A DNA stretch of 64,000 bases from NCBI GenBank assembly GCA_047623945.1, contig JBLHOT010000009.1, positions 1 to 64,000 of the forward strand. Reading direction: 5' to 3'. Of the stretch, positions 35,796-44,650 are shown one piece after another; position 1 is the first letter of the stretch; each line of letters starts with the position of its first letter. The notes beneath the pieces were generated by a model. It worked only from the letters and a program-made list of their open reading frames with translations. It did not search any database and was not told the origin of the DNA. The translations under genes were made by a program, and so were the position numbers. The stretch is from Arcticibacterium sp047623945. GTDB lineage: Bacteria > Bacteroidota > Bacteroidia > Cytophagales > Spirosomataceae.

Positions 35796-37481
35796 ATGTA
35801 TAGTATGAAATTAATTGTACTGTCCCTTATCCTCTGGTTCTACTCATGCACACCAGGAAAAGATAAACTAGTGCCCTCAAATGGGGAAGAACAAGTATAT
35901 AAAAATGGGAAATTCTATACAGTAAATGATGCCAATCCTTCGGCCGAAGTCATGATAATTAGAGATGGTATCATAGTAGCCATTGGTACAAATCAAGAAA
36001 TCGAGAATTAAGCCTCTGAAAATGCAGAAACCATTGACTTAGAAAACAAGATGGTAATGCCTGGTATTCATGATGTTCATGTGCATCCATTGGAAGCGGC
36101 CTCGGATAATTTCCAATTCATCCTAAAAGATACAGAAACAGACCCAGAAGACTATGCCACTGATATTTAAAAAGCCCTCAGACAGAATTCTAATTCGGAA
36201 TGGATTTTAGGATGGGGTTTTGATATTTACGCACTTTTGGAAGCGGAAAGGAGTCCTATTGAAATCTTAGATGACATATCCACAGCTAAACCCATAGCTG
36301 TAATGGAGCTTACTTCTCATTCAGTTTGGGTAAATTCAAAGGCTCTGGAATTAGCTGGAATTAATGAAAATTCTCCAAACCCTACGGGTGGGATAATCAT
36401 GAAAGAAGAGGACGGCTTGGCAAACGGTATTTTAATCGACAATGCAGGAAATTTAATTATTGACCAAGCCATAGCTTCCATCCCAAATAACGAGGCGAAT
36501 GATTACGCTGGTCTGGTCGAATTTGCATTGCCAGAAATGGCAAAAAACGGTATCACTTCTATTTGTGATGCCCGTACCTACTGGAAACGCAATCATCATC
36601 TCACTTGGCAGAAAGTAGCCAACGATGGCAAACTAACTGTTAGAGCAAATCTCGGACTTTGGCTGTATCCTACGGAAAATGATGACACTCAGATAAGCCT
36701 TTTAAAATATTTATACTCCAACGAGTCCAATAGTTTATTGAAAATCAACCAAATAAAACTCTACTCAGACGGCATCATCGTCAATACCACTTCGGCAATG
36801 GAAGATGATTTCAAAGTCAATCATTTCAATTTACCTACGAACAATGGTCTCAACTATGTTTCCGAAAGTCGAATAAGGAAATATGTCTCAGCACTGGAAC
36901 CATTTGGGTTTGATTTTCACATTCACGCCATCGGAAATAGAGGAACAAACGAAGCCTTAAATGCTATTGAGCAAGGCTCAAACCGTACTGGAAGGCATAG
37001 ACTTACACACGTGGAATACGTCTTACCTTCAGACTATCAGAGATTTATTCAACTTAATGTAACTGCCGATGCCCAAGTAGCTGGGGATTTTACACAACCA
37101 GCCAATTGGCACGAAAACGATGAATTTATTGGTGCAGCCTTAAACAACGCAAATATCCCAATAAAAAGCCTTCAAGAAGCCAATGCCCGTGTTACACTAA
37201 GCAGTGATTGGGATGTGAGTGCCTTAAATCCATTTGTAGGCATTCAAAATGCGGTCACCAGAGTACCTCAAGAATTAAGTCTTGAAAATACCATTAAGGC
37301 TTATACTTTAAATGGGGCATATGTGATGCGTCAGGAAGACAAAGTGGGTTCACTAGAGGTAGGAAAAGAAGCTGATTTTATCGTTTTAAGTCAAAACTTA
37401 TTTGAAATAGGCGTTGATAAAATCAACAAAACCCGAGTATTAGAAACCTATCTAAAAGGTCAGCTCATTTACCAGCATTAA
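35796..37481 (+). pseudogene. Amidohydrolase (YtcJ-like) lipoprotein gene with two in-frame TAA codons
   Basis: One reading frame runs from ATG 35796 to the TAA at 37479-37481, interrupted by TAA at 36009-36011 and 36168-36170. It is read as a lipoprotein (YSC lipobox) of the metal-dependent amidohydrolase superfamily: YKNGKFYTVND near the start; between the two stops, VMPGIHDVHVHPLE with the HxH metal site; after the second stop, NSEWILGWG, then HIHAIGNRGTNEAL, HRLTHVEYV and LSSDWDVSALNPF. No frameshift is seen. The piece after the second stop lacks the HxH ligands, so a restart would not give an active enzyme. Either a recent pseudogene or, less likely, a sequencing error or read-through. 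Confidence 0.85.
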
Positions 37482-37593
37482 ATTTTTTCATCAAAAAAAA
37501 ACTTAATAGATAAAAGCCTTAAGGTTTCTCTATTTCCCGCCGTTAAAAAGTAAAAATTCTCTAATTTCGTACATAATAAACAACCCATTCAAA

Positions 37594-38580
37594 ATGAAAC
37601 AATCGTTCTTCCTTATTTGTCTTTTGGCCGTGGCCATTTTCTCATGTAATCCAAAAGTAGAAACCACAGAGACCACAGAAGCAGTAGCCCCAGATATGAA
37701 TATCTCTCTGGCTCAATGGTCCTTGCATAAAAGCTTCTTTGGCGATGCTCTAAATGGTGATTGGGGTACTTTCGGCCGATTATTGATGACGAATCCAGAC
37801 TCTCTTCTCCAAGGCGATCTTGACCCAAATGATTTCCCAGAAATAGCCGCGTCATATGGCGTCAATACCATTGAGCTTGTTAATACTTTTTATTACAGCA
37901 AAGCAGAAGACATGGCTTTTTGGGAAGATTTCCGAAAAAGATGTGACTTGGCCGACGTAAAAGTGGGCTTAATCATGTGTGACGCATTGGGTGACTTAGG
38001 CGATGCCGACGAAGAGGCTAGAACTAAAGCCGTAGAAAACCATTACAATTGGGTGAAGATTGCTAAATTCTTAGGTGCGAAATCTATAAGGGTAAACGCT
38101 GCCGGAGAAGGAACAGCGGAAGAAGTAGCAAATAATGCCGCCAAAGGACTTGCAGAATTAGGCAAATACGGAGCAGAGCATGGTATCAATATAATCGTAG
38201 AAAACCATGGTGGTTACTCTTCTGACGGCTCATGGCTATCAGGCGTAATGGCCACAGTAAACATGGATAATGTAGGAACTCTTCCAGACTTTGGAAATTT
38301 CTGTATGGAAAGAACCGCAGATGGCTGTGCTAAGGAATATGACAGATACAAAGGAATAGAAGAACTAATGCCTTATGCTAAAGGAGTTAGTGCCAAGACT
38401 CTTGCTTTTGATGTCGATGGCAATGAGACCGTATCGGACTATTTAAGAATAATGAAAATAGTAAAGGCAGCAGGATTTAAAGGCGATGTGGGCATAGAAT
38501 ACGAAGGCACAGAACTTTCAGAAGATGAGGGGATTAAAGCTACCAAAGCTCTATTAGAGAAGGTTATAGAACAGATTTAA
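37594..38580 (+). CDS. Sugar phosphate isomerase/epimerase-like TIM-barrel lipoprotein
   Basis: A 328-residue xylose-isomerase-like TIM barrel with a lipoprotein signal (IFSC, Cys about residue 18). Likely metal ligands are Glu in IIVENHGG (about 202), Asp in LPDFGNF (about 230) and Glu in VGIEYEG near the C-terminus. Exported members of this family are common in Bacteroidota and Planctomycetes, often annotated as sugar isomerase or epimerase, and their true substrates are largely unknown. A clear terminator follows, so it is the last gene of its transcript. The amidohydrolase pseudogene is 112 bp upstream. Confidence 0.88.
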   Translation: MKQSFFLICLLAVAIFSCNPKVETTETTEAVAPDMNISLAQWSLHKSFFGDALNGDWGTFGRLLMTNPDSLLQGDLDPNDFPEIAASYGVNTIELVNTFYYSKAEDMAFWEDFRKRCDLADVKVGLIMCDALGDLGDADEEARTKAVENHYNWVKIAKFLGAKSIRVNAAGEGTAEEVANNAAKGLAELGKYGAEHGINIIVENHGGYSSDGSWLSGVMATVNMDNVGTLPDFGNFCMERTADGCAKEYDRYKGIEELMPYAKGVSAKTLAFDVDGNETVSDYLRIMKIVKAAGFKGDVGIEYEGTELSEDEGIKATKALLEKVIEQI

Positions 38581-38602
38581 GCCATTTCATTTCCGCCTTT
38601 TC

Positions 38603-38640
38603 AATCGGTTAAGTGGACATTTCCATTTAGCCGATTTTTA
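38603..38640 (+). terminator. Rho-independent terminator after the isomerase gene
   Basis: The arms AATCGGTTAAGTGGA and TCCATTTAGCCGATT form a 15-bp stem with two G-T wobbles and a CATT loop, followed by TTT. It begins 23 bases after the stop codon. Confidence 0.8.
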
Positions 38641-38669
38641 GTTTAAATAGCATAGAAAAATCCAACTAA

Positions 38670-40589
38670 ATGAAACTCACGTTCCTTTTCTTGTTTACCT
38701 TAATAAGCCATCAAGTACAGGCGTTTAATCAGAATGATTCACTTTCTGTTTGGAAGGGTTTTCAAAGACTGGACTTCACTTTTCAAGAAAGAGATGCTTA
38801 CATCGTCTCACCCAAAAAGCCTATAGCTGGCAATCCTTGGATTTGGAGAGCACGTTTTCCTAATTGGCACACCACGGCAGATAGCATTTTGGTGGCAGAA
38901 GGTTTTCATTTAGTTTATGTAAACACAGATAATAAATTCGGTAGCCCGGAAGCCATGACTATTTGGGATGACTTTTATCTACATGTCAAAAACACCTACA
39001 AGCTACACTCTAAAGTGGCTTTGATGGGTGTAAGCAGAGGTGGCCTTTTTATTTACAATTGGGCCAAAAGAAACCCACAAAGGGTAAGTTGTATTTATGC
39101 AGAAGCACCAGTGTGTGATTTCAAAAGCTGGCCGGGAGGCTTTGGAAAGGGGGAAGGAAGTCCTAAAGACTGGGAACTGCTGAAAAAGGAATACAGCTTT
39201 ACCTCTAATAAAGAGGCCAAAGACTATGAAAACATCCCTTTAAATAACCTTGATAACTTGGCAAAAGCTAAAGTCCCTATCCTTCATATGATAGGTTTGC
39301 AAGATGAGATTGTGCCTATTGAAGAAAACTCGCTTCCTTTAATAAATAATTATATAAAGCTTGGGGGCATAGCCACCGCTATTCCATGTACGGAAAGTCC
39401 GCAAGAGCTTAAAGGGCATCATTTTGAAATAGAAACGCCCAGAACAGTAGCAGATTTTATAAAGTATCATGCTACGCCAAAAAGTAAACTCCAAGCAGCA
39501 GGCTATCATCAGTTAAGGGGTGATTTTGCGAACAGTAAAACCAAATTCGAAGAAACCAAAAAAGGTCGAGTTGCCTTCTTAGGCGGTTCTATTACGTACG
39601 GTGGAGGCTGGAGAGACAGTGTTTCCACTTATTTAACCGAACGTTTTCCAGAAACGGAATTCGAATTTATCAATGCAGGAATCTCCTCTATGGGTACCAC
39701 ACCTGCGGCTTTCAGACTAAGTAGAGATGTAGTAAACCAAGAAACCATCGATTTACTATTTGAAGAAGCCGCCGTAAATGATGCTACTAATGGCCGTACA
39801 GATACCGAACAAAGGAGAGCCATGGAAGGTATTATAAGACATTTAAGAATGGCTAACCCAAAAATGGATTTAGTCATTATGCATTTCGTGGACCCAGAAA
39901 AAATGGAAACCTACAGAAAAGGTAATATACCCAAGGTTATCCAAAACCATGAATATATAGCCCAGCACTACGGCATTTCCACTATTAACCTGGCAAAGGA
40001 AGTTACGGAGAGAATTGATAACGGGGAGTTCACTTGGGAAGACGATTTCAAAAACCTCCACCCCTCCCCTTTTGGTCAAGGCGTTTATACACACTCCATG
40101 ACTACTTTCCTTGAGAATGCTTATGACACCAAAAACTCGATACCTTACCCCTCCATACTAGCTGACAAGCTTGATTCTTATGCCTATGAGAATGGTAGAT
40201 TGATTGATATAAAAAATGCAACAGGTTGGTCAGTAGACAAAAATTGGATTCCAACAGATGATAGATCAGTTAGAGATAATTACCACCACGTGCCAATGCT
40301 CATTGGTACCGCGTCTTCTAAAACGGCCAGACTCTCTTTTACTGGCAATACCATTGGCATTACCATTGCTTCTGGTCCAGATGCCGGAATAATTGAGTAT
40401 CAAATAGACAAAGGAAACTGGCAAGAGCTAGACCTTGCCACCCAATGGAGCAACAGTTTGCACCTGCCTTGGTATTACACATTGACATCTGAACTTAAAA
40501 ATGAAAAACACACGCTTAGGCTAAGGCTTAAAGCAAGCCAAACCGCTAATAAAGTGTGTAGACTTAGATATTTCTATGTCAATGAATAA
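38670..40589 (+). CDS. Two-domain secreted esterase: alpha/beta-hydrolase + SGNH/GDSL hydrolase
   Basis: A 639-residue exported protein (signal about 1-18, ending VQA). The N-terminal half (about 20-270) is an alpha/beta-hydrolase with nucleophile elbow GVSRGG (about 117-122), Asp in GLQDEIVP and His in GHHFE. The C-terminal half (about 300-480) is an SGNH domain: block I GGSITYGGG, the Asn in VNDATNG, and block V DFKNLHPSP with the DxxH pair. About 150 further residues (VGTASSKTARLSF onward) form a probable beta-sandwich. Two separate esterase centres in one chain suggest removal of acyl groups from a decorated polysaccharide. The actual substrate is unknown. Confidence 0.88.
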   Translation: MKLTFLFLFTLISHQVQAFNQNDSLSVWKGFQRLDFTFQERDAYIVSPKKPIAGNPWIWRARFPNWHTTADSILVAEGFHLVYVNTDNKFGSPEAMTIWDDFYLHVKNTYKLHSKVALMGVSRGGLFIYNWAKRNPQRVSCIYAEAPVCDFKSWPGGFGKGEGSPKDWELLKKEYSFTSNKEAKDYENIPLNNLDNLAKAKVPILHMIGLQDEIVPIEENSLPLINNYIKLGGIATAIPCTESPQELKGHHFEIETPRTVADFIKYHATPKSKLQAAGYHQLRGDFANSKTKFEETKKGRVAFLGGSITYGGGWRDSVSTYLTERFPETEFEFINAGISSMGTTPAAFRLSRDVVNQETIDLLFEEAAVNDATNGRTDTEQRRAMEGIIRHLRMANPKMDLVIMHFVDPEKMETYRKGNIPKVIQNHEYIAQHYGISTINLAKEVTERIDNGEFTWEDDFKNLHPSPFGQGVYTHSMTTFLENAYDTKNSIPYPSILADKLDSYAYENGRLIDIKNATGWSVDKNWIPTDDRSVRDNYHHVPMLIGTASSKTARLSFTGNTIGITIASGPDAGIIEYQIDKGNWQELDLATQWSNSLHLPWYYTLTSELKNEKHTLRLRLKASQTANKVCRLRYFYVNE

Positions 40590-40639
40590 TTAAATTATCA
40601 TCTGGAAAGACGTATCTTTCATCAAACTAAGCCTCATCA

Positions 40640-42226
40640 ATGATACAATCCTATAAGAAAAAGCCAATCCTTGCCGACCATTACGACACTATAATTATTG
40701 GATCTGGAATGGGGAGCATGACCACTGCGGCCATTTTGGCTAAGGAAGGCCAAAAAGTATTAATACTGGAAAGACACTATGTAGCAGGCGGGTTCACACA
40801 CGTTTTTAAACGAAAAGGTTTCGAGTGGGATGTTGGTATTCATTATATTGGCGAGGTGCAAAAACCAAATTCTGTCATAAAAAGGCTCTTTGATTATATC
40901 ACTGAAGGCGAACTCAAATGGGCAGACATGGGAGATGTCTATGACAAAATCATCCTTGGCGATAAAGAATACGATTTGGTAAAGGGTGTAGAAAACTTCA
41001 AAGACCAACTCAAGGAATACTTCCCAGACGAAGCAGGAGCGATTGATAATTATGTAGAACTCATTTTCAAAGCATCTAAAACGGCCCAGAAATTTTATAC
41101 CGACAAAGCCCTTCCTCCGCTCATGAGCACGCTTATTGGGAAGTCTATGCGTGATCCGTATTACAAATACTCAGACAAGACCACCTATGATGTAATTGGT
41201 TCTTTGACCAAAAATGAAGAACTCATCAAGCTACTATGTGGTCAATATGGCGATTACGGACTAACACCTAAAAAGAGTAGTTTTGCCATGCACACCTCTG
41301 TGGTTAAGCATTATTTTGCTGGTGGTAGTTTCCCTATTGGCGGTTCTTCTAGAATTGCCGAAACCATAGACCCCGTCATTGAAGCCGCTGGCGGAACTAT
41401 CCTAATTAGTGCAGAAGTAGATGAAATTCAAATAGAAAAGAACAAAGCAACGGGTGTGAAAATGGCAGACGGAAAAGTATTCACTGCCGACAACGTAGTA
41501 AGTGGTGCAGGAATCCTGACTACTTATAAAAAGTTAATGCCGGAGGCTTTGGTTAAAAAACATAAGCTAAATGAGCAGACTCAAAAAGTTACCCCTTCCG
41601 TTGCTCATTCATGCCTCTACATCGGCTTAGATGGCAGTCCAGAAGAACTGAAATTACCTAAAACTAATTATTGGATTTATCCAGGAGACTTGGACCATGA
41701 TGGCTGTGTAGACCGTTATTTGGCAGACATGAATCAGGAATTCCCAGTAGTCTATATTTCTTTCCCTTCTGCAAAAGATCCTGATTGGCCCAATAGATAT
41801 CCAGGCAAAAGTACAATCGATATTATTACCCTCGTGCCTTTTGAGGCATTCGCGAAATGGGAAGGATCCAGATGGATGAAACGTGGGGAGGAATACGATA
41901 AACTGAAAGCCAGTATCACAGAACGTCTTTTCAAAGTGCTCTTCAAACATTTGCCGCATTTAGAGGGGAAAGTAGAGCATCATGAGCTTTCTTCTCCCTT
42001 AACTACGCAACATTTTGTAAATTACGAAAAGGGTGAAATTTATGGTTTGGACCATACGCCAGACCGCTTCCGTCAAAAATTCTTAAAGCCCAGAACACCT
42101 ATCAAGAATTTTTATCTAACGGGGCAGGATATTGTTTCAGCCGGAGTTGGAGCAGCCTTGTTTTCAGGAGTTCTAACCACCTCCGCTATGACAGGAGAGA
42201 ATATCATGAAAAAAGTCATGAGTTAA
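40640..42226 (+). CDS. Retinol saturase/CrtI-like FAD-dependent oxidoreductase
   Basis: A 528-residue flavoprotein of the phytoene desaturase / all-trans-retinol 13,14-reductase type. The dinucleotide motif is IIIGSGMGSMTTAAILAKEG (about 18-37), followed by LERHYVAGGFTHVF. The GGSFPIGGSSRIAETI segment (about 228-243) and the closing LTGQDIVSAGVGAALFSG are typical. It likely reduces or isomerises a polyene such as a carotenoid or retinoid. It starts the close set with the sulfatase (17 bp later) and RidA (11 bp later), a grouping whose sense is not obvious. Confidence 0.88.
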   Translation: MIQSYKKKPILADHYDTIIIGSGMGSMTTAAILAKEGQKVLILERHYVAGGFTHVFKRKGFEWDVGIHYIGEVQKPNSVIKRLFDYITEGELKWADMGDVYDKIILGDKEYDLVKGVENFKDQLKEYFPDEAGAIDNYVELIFKASKTAQKFYTDKALPPLMSTLIGKSMRDPYYKYSDKTTYDVIGSLTKNEELIKLLCGQYGDYGLTPKKSSFAMHTSVVKHYFAGGSFPIGGSSRIAETIDPVIEAAGGTILISAEVDEIQIEKNKATGVKMADGKVFTADNVVSGAGILTTYKKLMPEALVKKHKLNEQTQKVTPSVAHSCLYIGLDGSPEELKLPKTNYWIYPGDLDHDGCVDRYLADMNQEFPVVYISFPSAKDPDWPNRYPGKSTIDIITLVPFEAFAKWEGSRWMKRGEEYDKLKASITERLFKVLFKHLPHLEGKVEHHELSSPLTTQHFVNYEKGEIYGLDHTPDRFRQKFLKPRTPIKNFYLTGQDIVSAGVGAALFSGVLTTSAMTGENIMKKVMS

Positions 42227-42243
42227 TCTTTAAACCATTCAAA

Positions 42244-43704
42244 ATGAAAAAATACCTTTTATTAGCGTTTTCTTTAACCTTATTCTCTTCTTGTAAAGAA
42301 AAAAATCAGCCGAATATAGTATTCATTTCTATAGATGATTTCAGAAAAGACTTAGCTGAAGATGTCATTCATACGCCACATATGGACGAACTAAGTAACA
42401 ATGCGGCAGTTTTCACAAATCATTATGTTCAGGTACCTACCTGTGGTGCTTCCCGGCAGGCTTTGCTAACTGGTATGAGACCGATCAGCAGAAGCCACCT
42501 TAAAAACAGCATTACAGCCGAAACGATAGCTAACAAAGAAGAGGAAGAACATCCAGAAACATTTATCCATCATTTAAAGAGAAACGGTTATTATACCGTG
42601 GGTATTGGCAAAATATCACACTCTGCCGATGGTTTAGTTTATGAATATGAAGAAAAGCCCTCCTCAAAAAGAGAATTACCGTATAGCTGGACTGAACTCG
42701 TCTTTAATCCAGGGAAATGGAAAACAGGTTGGAATGCTTTTTTTGCTTATGCCGATGGCGAAAATCGTCAAAGCATGAAAAAGCAAGTAAAGCCTTATGA
42801 AGCAGGAGAAGTAGAGGATGATGGCTACCCAGACGGGCTAAGCACTCAGTTGGCCTTAGAGAAATTGAACGATTTAAAATCAAGAAAACAGCCCTTCTTT
42901 TTAGGATTGGGTTTCTTTAAACCTCATTTACCTTTTAACTCACCTAAAAAGTATTGGGATTTATACGACGAAGAGGCTATCAATGTTACTCATAGTCCGA
43001 ATATTCCGAAAAATATCAATACAAAAAGCCTTCAAAGAAGCGGCGAATTTAACCAATACTTGCTTGGTGATGAATTTGCTAGTTTAGAAAAGCCTATTTC
43101 AGACGAATACGCCAGAAAACTAAGACACGCCTACTATGCGGCAACAAGTTATATAGATGCCCAAGTAGGCTTAGTGATAGACAAACTTAAAGCCGAAGGA
43201 CTTTATGATAATACCATCATTGTGATTTGGGGAGATCATGGCTGGCATTTAGGCGACCAACGAGTTTGGGGTAAGCATACGCTTTTCGACAATGCCCTAA
43301 GAAGCCAATTAATAATAAAATCTGTTAACAATTCGGCTTCAATGAAAATTGAAAGCATCATAGAAAGTGTTGACATCTACCCTACCCTAATTGAAATGTG
43401 CAACCTGACTTCGCCAAAAAAACTGGACGGTGAAAGTTTTGTACCGTTGCTAAACAATGAATCAAACGATTATCAAAATCTGGCCTACAGTTATTTTAAT
43501 AATGGGATATCTCTGAGAACATCACAATATAGGCTGACTAAGTATTTCAGAGAGGACTTACCGCTCATTGAGCTTTATGACCACGATAAAGACCCATTTG
43601 AAACGATAAACATTGCTCAAAATAAACCTGATTTAGTCAATCAACTTTTACCTATTTTAGCAAAAGGAAATACAGGTTTGTATGAAGCAAACTCAACCAA
43701 ATAA
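42244..43704 (+). CDS. Type I sulfatase lipoprotein (iduronate-2-sulfatase-like)
   Basis: A 486-residue exported sulfatase (lipobox LFSSC). The active-site motif is CGASR at about 67-71, within QVPTCGASRQALLTG. The Cys would be converted to formylglycine by a maturase that is not in this window. Metal ligands Asp are seen in FISIDDFRKDL (about 29-39) and in IIVIWGDHGWHLGDQ (about 329-343). The arrangement resembles IDS-like sulfatases of family S1. The gene follows the oxidoreductase by 17 bp and precedes RidA by 11 bp. The substrate is probably a sulfated glycan or small sulfate ester. Confidence 0.92.
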   Translation: MKKYLLLAFSLTLFSSCKEKNQPNIVFISIDDFRKDLAEDVIHTPHMDELSNNAAVFTNHYVQVPTCGASRQALLTGMRPISRSHLKNSITAETIANKEEEEHPETFIHHLKRNGYYTVGIGKISHSADGLVYEYEEKPSSKRELPYSWTELVFNPGKWKTGWNAFFAYADGENRQSMKKQVKPYEAGEVEDDGYPDGLSTQLALEKLNDLKSRKQPFFLGLGFFKPHLPFNSPKKYWDLYDEEAINVTHSPNIPKNINTKSLQRSGEFNQYLLGDEFASLEKPISDEYARKLRHAYYAATSYIDAQVGLVIDKLKAEGLYDNTIIVIWGDHGWHLGDQRVWGKHTLFDNALRSQLIIKSVNNSASMKIESIIESVDIYPTLIEMCNLTSPKKLDGESFVPLLNNESNDYQNLAYSYFNNGISLRTSQYRLTKYFREDLPLIELYDHDKDPFETINIAQNKPDLVNQLLPILAKGNTGLYEANSTK

Positions 43705-43715
43705 TCAATCTCAAT

Positions 43716-44177
43716 ATGCTATTAGATAAGGTTTTCGAAAAATACGCAGACAAAATACCACCTGCCCCAAAACCAGGCGGTGTATATAAACCTCTTATTA
43801 TTACTGGAAACATGGTTTTCGTAAGTGGTCATGGCCCTTATTTGCCAGATGGAGATATGCATCGCGGTAAAATCCCTTCGGAGGTAGATCTAGAATTTGC
43901 ACGAGAAGCCGCCTTGCAAACAGGACTAGCCATGTTAACCACGCTCAAAAATCAATTTGGGAGTTTATCTAAAATAAAAAGAGTCATTAAATTACTCGGA
44001 ATGGTAAACTGCGATCCTGATTTCGAAAATCATCCACAGGTTATTAATGGCTGTAGTGAGTTATTTGAAGAAGTCTGGGGTTCTGAGAATGGTCTAGGTT
44101 CTAGGAGTGCCGTAGGCTTTGTTTCTCTCCCTGGTAGAATTACTGTAGAAATAGAAGGGCAGTTTGAACTACACTAA
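43716..44177 (+). CDS. RidA/YjgF-family protein
   Basis: A 153-residue protein of the RidA superfamily, the longer type with an N-terminal extension (PPAPKPGGVYKPL). The fold is a trimeric chorismate-mutase-like one. VFVSGHGPYLPDG and VKLLGMVNCDPDFENH, and an Arg in GSRSAVGF, mark the active-site region. RidA hydrolyses reactive enamine/imine intermediates from PLP enzymes. It ends a three-gene set. Subgroup assignment, and so activity, is uncertain. Confidence 0.9.
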   Translation: MLLDKVFEKYADKIPPAPKPGGVYKPLIITGNMVFVSGHGPYLPDGDMHRGKIPSEVDLEFAREAALQTGLAMLTTLKNQFGSLSKIKRVIKLLGMVNCDPDFENHPQVINGCSELFEEVWGSENGLGSRSAVGFVSLPGRITVEIEGQFELH

Positions 44178-44200
44178 AAAAGAGAACAGAAAGTCGATCC

Positions 44201-44391
44201 TTAAATCTTTTTCCTTTGAATTTGGGCTACAAGATTTTGATAAAACTCTGTTTCCGCTGTCTTGCGTTTAGGTGGTTTAGTAGCAAAAGATAGACCCCTC
44301 TTCTTTTTTTGAGAGTGTGGAATATGCGTATTGCGTCAGAAATAATAACTGTATCCCGATCTTCCTCTCCTTTTAAAGGTGGCTCTGTCAT
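44201..44391 (-). pseudogene. Possible small broken gene, unknown function
   Basis: On the minus strand, ATG at 44389-44391 opens MTEPPLKGEEDRDTVIISDA and goes on through IRIFHTLKK. A second frame then continues from the A-rich run (about 44300) as KRGLSFATKPPKRKT to a TAA at 44201-44203. The switch falls in a run of seven A, a common slippage site. I recognise no family. It is the only coding-like signal in the 473-bp gap 44178-44650 between RidA and nadE; the rest shows nothing clear. Confidence 0.3.
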
Positions 44392-44619
44392 TGGTGCTAT
44401 TTATATTATTATTTTCGATCTCATGCTTAGAACAACAAAGGAAAGTCAGCCCACGGAGATCTTAGAAAAGCATAAACAACCCTAGCATATAATTTACCTT
44501 AATCACTAATTAACAATAAGTTAAGACAAGTAAAGGTTTAATCTAGAACTTAAAAACATGAAAATAGTACTACTTATACTCAGGAGAAATTGACAGCAAG
44601 AGCTCTCAGTTAATTGTAT

Positions 44620-44627
44620 TATTTTTG
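44620..44627 (+). promoter_or_regulatory. Putative -7 box for nadE
   Basis: TATTTTTG matches TAnnTTTG and is followed by TAC; the nadE ATG is 24 bases downstream. The nearest upstream TTG is 27 bases away, too far for an ideal -33 element. Confidence 0.45.
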
Positions 44628-44650
44628 TACAAAACCGATTTAAAGCGTTT

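Noticed and set aside
36009..36170. Stop-codon recoding (TAA as sense) in the amidohydrolase
   Set aside because: TAA ends many intact genes in this window (for example hpt, nadE and lacI), so a general reassignment is excluded. No stimulating structure was seen.
40605..40620. Short hairpin GAAAGA-CGTA-TCTTTC before the oxidoreductase gene
   Set aside because: A six-base AT-rich stem is expected by chance and no T tract follows.
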